From Adiantum capillus-veneris (taxonomy: Eukaryota; Streptophyta; Polypodiopsida; Polypodiales; Pteridaceae): DNA of 64,000 bases. Made by a program: the position numbers and the translations under genes. The notes below the pieces were generated by a model. The model saw nothing but the letters and a program-made list of their open reading frames with translations, had not been told where the DNA came from and did not search any database. Positions within the stretch are counted from its first letter, which is position 1. Each line of letters begins with the position of its first letter. The stretch spans positions 40,284,781 to 40,348,780 of the forward strand of contig CM043960.1 in NCBI GenBank assembly GCA_014529385.2, given 5' to 3'. Shown here one piece after another: positions 60,632 to 64,000 of the stretch.

Positions 60632-60641
60632 GTTTATATAG
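60632..60641 (-). promoter_or_regulatory. LTR promoter TATA box
   Basis: On the minus strand GCCTATATAAAC lies about 455 bp inside the 5' LTR. By plant LTR convention transcription would start about 30 bp downstream, near 60605, making U3 about 490 bp. The equivalent part of the 3' LTR is deleted. Confidence 0.6.
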
Positions 60642-61101
60642 GCTCTCAAGACCAAAAGCACTAGCTAAGAATAGAGTGAGGCAAGGAGAGACAAGTTCAC
60701 ACATATTCGTAGCTTTTCAAAAAAATATATTTATTTTTTCAAAGGACACGGATTTCGATGCGCGATTTAGAGACTCTAAAAAGAAGCTTGGCTTCCAAGA
60801 AAAGAGTCCTAAACTAAGCTCCTCCTCCCTTTTTGTTTAAAAGACTCTTTCTTTCCTAAAAACAAGCCTTTGCTTTTTGGTGGTCAACTCTACCACTTAC
60901 CATTCAAATTTTTACATTAAATTTGACCATCCAACAGTATCTAACCAACTAATAAAAACCATAGCTAGACTATGCCATACCGTAACATCCGACATAACTA
61001 TGACTTTCCAATATTATCAACCAAATTTCAACAAAATAGATATTGAAAGTTAGTTTTCTTATTTTTAAAAGAGACCCAAAAATTGGGGATCTTACGGTTT
61101 G

Positions 61102-62086
61102 TTGGTTTCCTTTGGGACCCACTTCTTTGTGATTGTTGGGGGTCCCATCGTTGCAATAGCTCCAATGACCAACAAAATTATCAATCCGGAGGGATGAGCT
61201 ACCCGGCTAGGGTATGGAAACACTCACACGGTTAGTGAGCTAATCGTGGCAACACAAATGGTTAACTCTACGAGGTGAGCTTCTCGGCCTATGGAGGAGC
61301 TAAGCTGCAATGAAGGGAAATCTCCATATCCACTTCTCTTCACCTCTAATCAACCCAATCACACACACTACGATTGCAAGACGCACACAACACTAATCCT
61401 ATCATGCAACACACTAATGGCAAGCACACACACATAGATCTATCGAGCACCACACTCCAATCAAACCTACATGCACACACAAGAAAAAGAGAGCAATCAC
61501 ACAAGATTAGAGAGGGATTAACCACTAATTAGTTAAGATCTAGTTACTCTAAGCATCATAGGCGATCATAAGAAGTAAGAGAGAGGCATAGTGAGAGAGA
61601 ATGAATCATTGATTAGTGTTAATCAAGTCTCATGAGCAAGGAGAAGCTCAAGGACTCCATAGCCACACACCTCATGTGAGGTCCCCACCCCGTCGTCTCA
61701 AACGACGGATCTGATGGTAAACCGTGGCCACTAGATCTACAGCGGAAGTAAACAAGGTGGTTTATGGTTCATCTAGCGGACGATCTCTCATCACAAAGTA
61801 AGTCGAGTTCGAGCCTACTAGCATCGAGATCTAGTTCCACCCCGCAGGGGAAGCGTGATTAACTTATCTAACAATCCTAAGACCCACCTTTTAAGAGGAG
61901 AGAAGTCCCGAGTGCCTTTTTCCCCATGTTTTAGAGGCACGTACACTTGAGACCTTACCGCTCTAGGGGCAATGAGTAATACTAAAGTTTTTATTGCACT
62001 TATGGGGACGGAGAGTTCTTGACTAATCAGGGCCACCCTTCTCATAGGCATTGGCAACCCGAGCCAAGCCCCCACTTTCCACCCCA
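61102..62086. other. No gene recognised
   Basis: Sequence right of the gypsy element. Short ORFs only; many CACACA and AGAGAG words. It continues the same context as 45819 across the insertion site. Confidence 0.4.
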
Positions 62087-62542
62087 TACTCACACTTCCT
62101 TTGTTACTTGATTACTACCACACATGGTTGTTCAACACACAAGTTCCTTGTTTATTTTCCAATTCACAAGTTCTTTAATACAGCCCTTCAACAAGTATTC
62201 CATAGCGGCACCAAGACAGTAATCCTAGTAAAAATTCAGTCAAAAACTCATTCATTTAAAGTTCCAATGCTCTGGAGGCACGAAATCCCCCAGCAAGTGT
62301 TTACTCCACCCGTTTACTCACACTTCCTTTGTTACTTGATTACTACCACACATGGTTGTTCAACACATAAGTTCCTTGTTTATTTTCCAATTCACAAGTT
62401 CTTTAATACAGCCCTTCAACAAGTATTCCATAGCGGCACCAAGACAGTAATCCTAGTAAAAATTCAGTCAAAAACTCATTCATTTAAAGTTCCAATGCTC
62501 TGGAGGCACGAAATCCCCCAGCGAGTGTTTACTCCACCCGTT
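62087..62542 (+). repeat. Tandem duplication, exactly 228 bp, two units
   Basis: Units 62087-62314 and 62315-62542 begin TACTCACACTTCC and end TCCACCCGTT. Only about two substitutions separate them, so the duplication is recent. An open frame passes through both, but without coding character. Confidence 0.93.
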
Positions 62543-62882
62543 GTCACCTAGTAGCCCATACAACTAGGTTGTCCACCGCTTAACCAACAGTCGTGGATTC
62601 AAGAGCCCTTAACCAGGAACTATAGCTCCTACGAATAACTTCGAGAGCTGCCCCTTGTGATCAAGAGGGGGTTCGGACTAGATCAACATTGGAATTGGAA
62701 ATGAACTAGCTGAGCTAAATTTTCCCTAGCAACCAATCTTTCCTACTTCAGACAGTATATTCCGAAAGCATTCTTTCCTACTTGAATATAAAATACAATT
62801 AACTTAAATGTCGTGGTTTCCGTTGATTCCACCATGTTGGGAAATGTGTTTTTCATTGTATCTTATCGAATGCAATGTTACT
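62543..62882. other. No gene recognised
   Basis: No ORF, repeat or motif to report. Confidence 0.4.
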
Positions 62883-63041
62883 TTAACAAACTTGACCTAC
62901 CTCCACAATTTCCTCGTCATTGCTCCGTGAGATGGCCGGTACTTGGTCGACCATGGGAGCTTTTCCCTTTCCATTAGTGTTGCTTGTCCCCGCCTCGCGG
63001 TCATGGGAACCACCGAAACGAGTTCTCTTTACCGGGGTCAT
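62883..63041 (-). pseudogene. Possible first exon of an unknown gene or retroelement ORF
   Basis: ATG at 63041 gives MTPVKRTRFGGSHDREAGTS and GKGKAPMVDQVP, a basic, Gly/Ser-rich N-terminus of a kind seen in plant retroelement gag and transposase proteins. A GTAGGT inside the last codons could be a splice donor. The rest is not found to the left. Confidence 0.3.
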
Positions 63042-63128
63042 TTTATACTCACTACTTAATTGACAACTTGGAAAAAGAGAGCTAACATTCGAGAATAACA
63101 TACAACCATGCTGACAGATTAGTTTCAA

Positions 63129-63860
63129 TAAGCAAATCCCCTTGTACGAGAGGTTAGACTTACTTCAAGACATAGAGAATCCCGATAGCACCATACTTGT
63201 TCTATGGGAATAGTCCCTAAGGTTAATTACTTGACCTAGATAATTATGAAATTCAGATTTTTACTTAATCAGTTCTACTAGAGATGAAATAGACGTGCTT
63301 AATCACTTCTTAATGCAAGTAGAGAATTGTAGATTTACTGTATGCATAGATGAGAGGATTTCTCCCTTCCTAATGATTAATGATGGATTAATTTCCCCTA
63401 ATTAAATCCTAATCCATGAGCAATTGATTCTAATTTAATTATTTACACATTATGGAGTAATAGAATACAATGGACCTTTCCCACCCCAAAGCTGACTTGA
63501 TTTTTAATCACAACAGTGACTAGTGGATGATCCCTTAAACATGCATTAAAGTATGATTAAGAGTGACTAATTGCTTGCATGATTACTAATTAGATTAAGA
63601 TTTATGCAATAGATTATGGATATGGAAAATTAGAGAGTATCTAATGAGTATTTTGACTATGATTATGCATACTAGATGTGGAATTAAGAGGATTTTAGAG
63701 AGGGAATTACAACAAGCATGAATTAAATCAAAAATTACCGAGGTTACGGCTTGATTCCTCTCGAAATTTTCATGCAAGGGCCTCCTTGAGACGAGAAACG
63801 GGAAGCACCTTCCCTCCTAGCTCCTCTTCCAAAGAGTATGTCTGCCGACAGCACCTCCTC
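63129..63860. other. No gene recognised
   Basis: AT-rich with short ORFs only; would be the leader of the preceding ORF if a minus-strand promoter at 63928 is real. Confidence 0.35.
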
Positions 63861-63862
63861 AA

Positions 63863-63937
63863 GGTATGTGTGTGTGTACTCAGTGTATGTGTGAGCATAT
63901 ATGTGTGCTTGTGTGTGTGTGAGCATGCTCTTATATA
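63863..63937 (-). promoter_or_regulatory. Possible LTR-type promoter with TG/CA-rich leader
   Basis: On the minus strand GTGAGCCTATATAAGAGCATG (TATA core at about 63930-63937) resembles GAGAGCCTATATAAACACC in the gypsy LTR at 60632. Just downstream on that strand is a CA-rich interrupted microsatellite. It may belong to another minus-strand retroelement running off the right edge. Confidence 0.4.
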
Positions 63938-64000
63938 GGCTCACAAGCCAAAAAATTTGAATTTGCCTGCTATATGCATCTGGAGGAGTACTCACTTCAT

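Larger units (their letters stand above)
57708..61096 (-). repeat. 5' LTR of long-LTR gypsy, 3.4 kb
   Basis: On the minus strand it starts near CGTAAGATCC (consensus TG probably mutated to CG) and ends ATCTCTCA, right next to the primer site. It matches the 3' LTR over its first 2.4 kb from the inner end. The GTTTG duplication follows at 61097. Confidence 0.85.

Noticed and set aside
62051-62551. 166-codon ORF through the 228-bp tandem duplication
   Set aside because: 228 is divisible by 3, so duplication doubles a chance open frame; no domain or coding character.

Overview
The window is nuclear DNA of a land plant, from a repeat-dense, gene-poor region. The evidence is plant-type Ty1/copia and Ty3/gypsy retroelements primed by initiator tRNA-Met (TGGTATCAGAGC sites), GT-AG introns of about 75-95 nt, long AG/CT microsatellites and nested insertions. 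I cannot name the species. I see no intact host gene, rRNA, tRNA or CRISPR array; almost all coding sequence belongs to mobile elements or is decayed.

Layout. 1-5960: a decayed plus-strand Ty3/gypsy element of Tat-like type (gag, protease, RT, RNase H, a second RNase H, integrase), cut in its gag by a 444-bp fold-back MITE (886-1329). 5960-9760: unrecognised, mostly decayed sequence, including a two-exon pseudogene (8283-9760). 10316-27905: the most interesting object, a 17.6-kb DNA element with perfect 30-bp terminal inverted repeats and a 7-bp near-perfect target duplication. It sits inside a minus-strand Gln/Pro-rich coiled-coil pseudogene whose frame is continuous across the insertion (28313-27906, then 10315-9770). 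The element carries at least five genes: A, a transposase-like gene (+); B, unknown (-), split by a 5.2-kb copia element; C, a small coiled-coil protein (-); D, a gene (+) joining a histone H3-like fold to a Ulp1/SENP-type cysteine protease; and E, unknown (-). Its introns and spacers hold at least ten related hairpins.

28589-29520: a second decayed minus-strand copy of gene A. 29640-30082: a gypsy protease/gag-end fragment. 30083-35130: a 3'-truncated copia element, broken by a 1.8-kb solo LTR. 35130-45820: mostly non-coding, with tandem and inverted repeats, microsatellites and a decayed multi-exon minus-strand gene (37960-40900). 45825-61096: a minus-strand gypsy element with a 3.4-kb LTR and a GTTTG target duplication. 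It has lost pol and part of its 3' LTR, carries gag plus unrelated F-box-like ORFs upstream of gag, and holds a second copy of the same copia family (52544-57671). 61102-64000: non-coding sequence with a 228-bp tandem duplication, a short ORF start and a possible LTR promoter at the right edge.

How it fits together. Gene A and the TIRs look like the mobility module of the 17.6-kb element, and the 444-bp MITE has the same type of ends. Genes B to E are passengers or accessory functions of unknown role. Relative order of events can be read from nesting: the TIR element entered the coiled-coil gene, copia copy 1 then entered gene B, and copia copy 2 lies inside the long-LTR gypsy element. All genes carry stops or frameshifts, many of a C-to-T/G-to-A kind, so the locus looks silenced and ageing.
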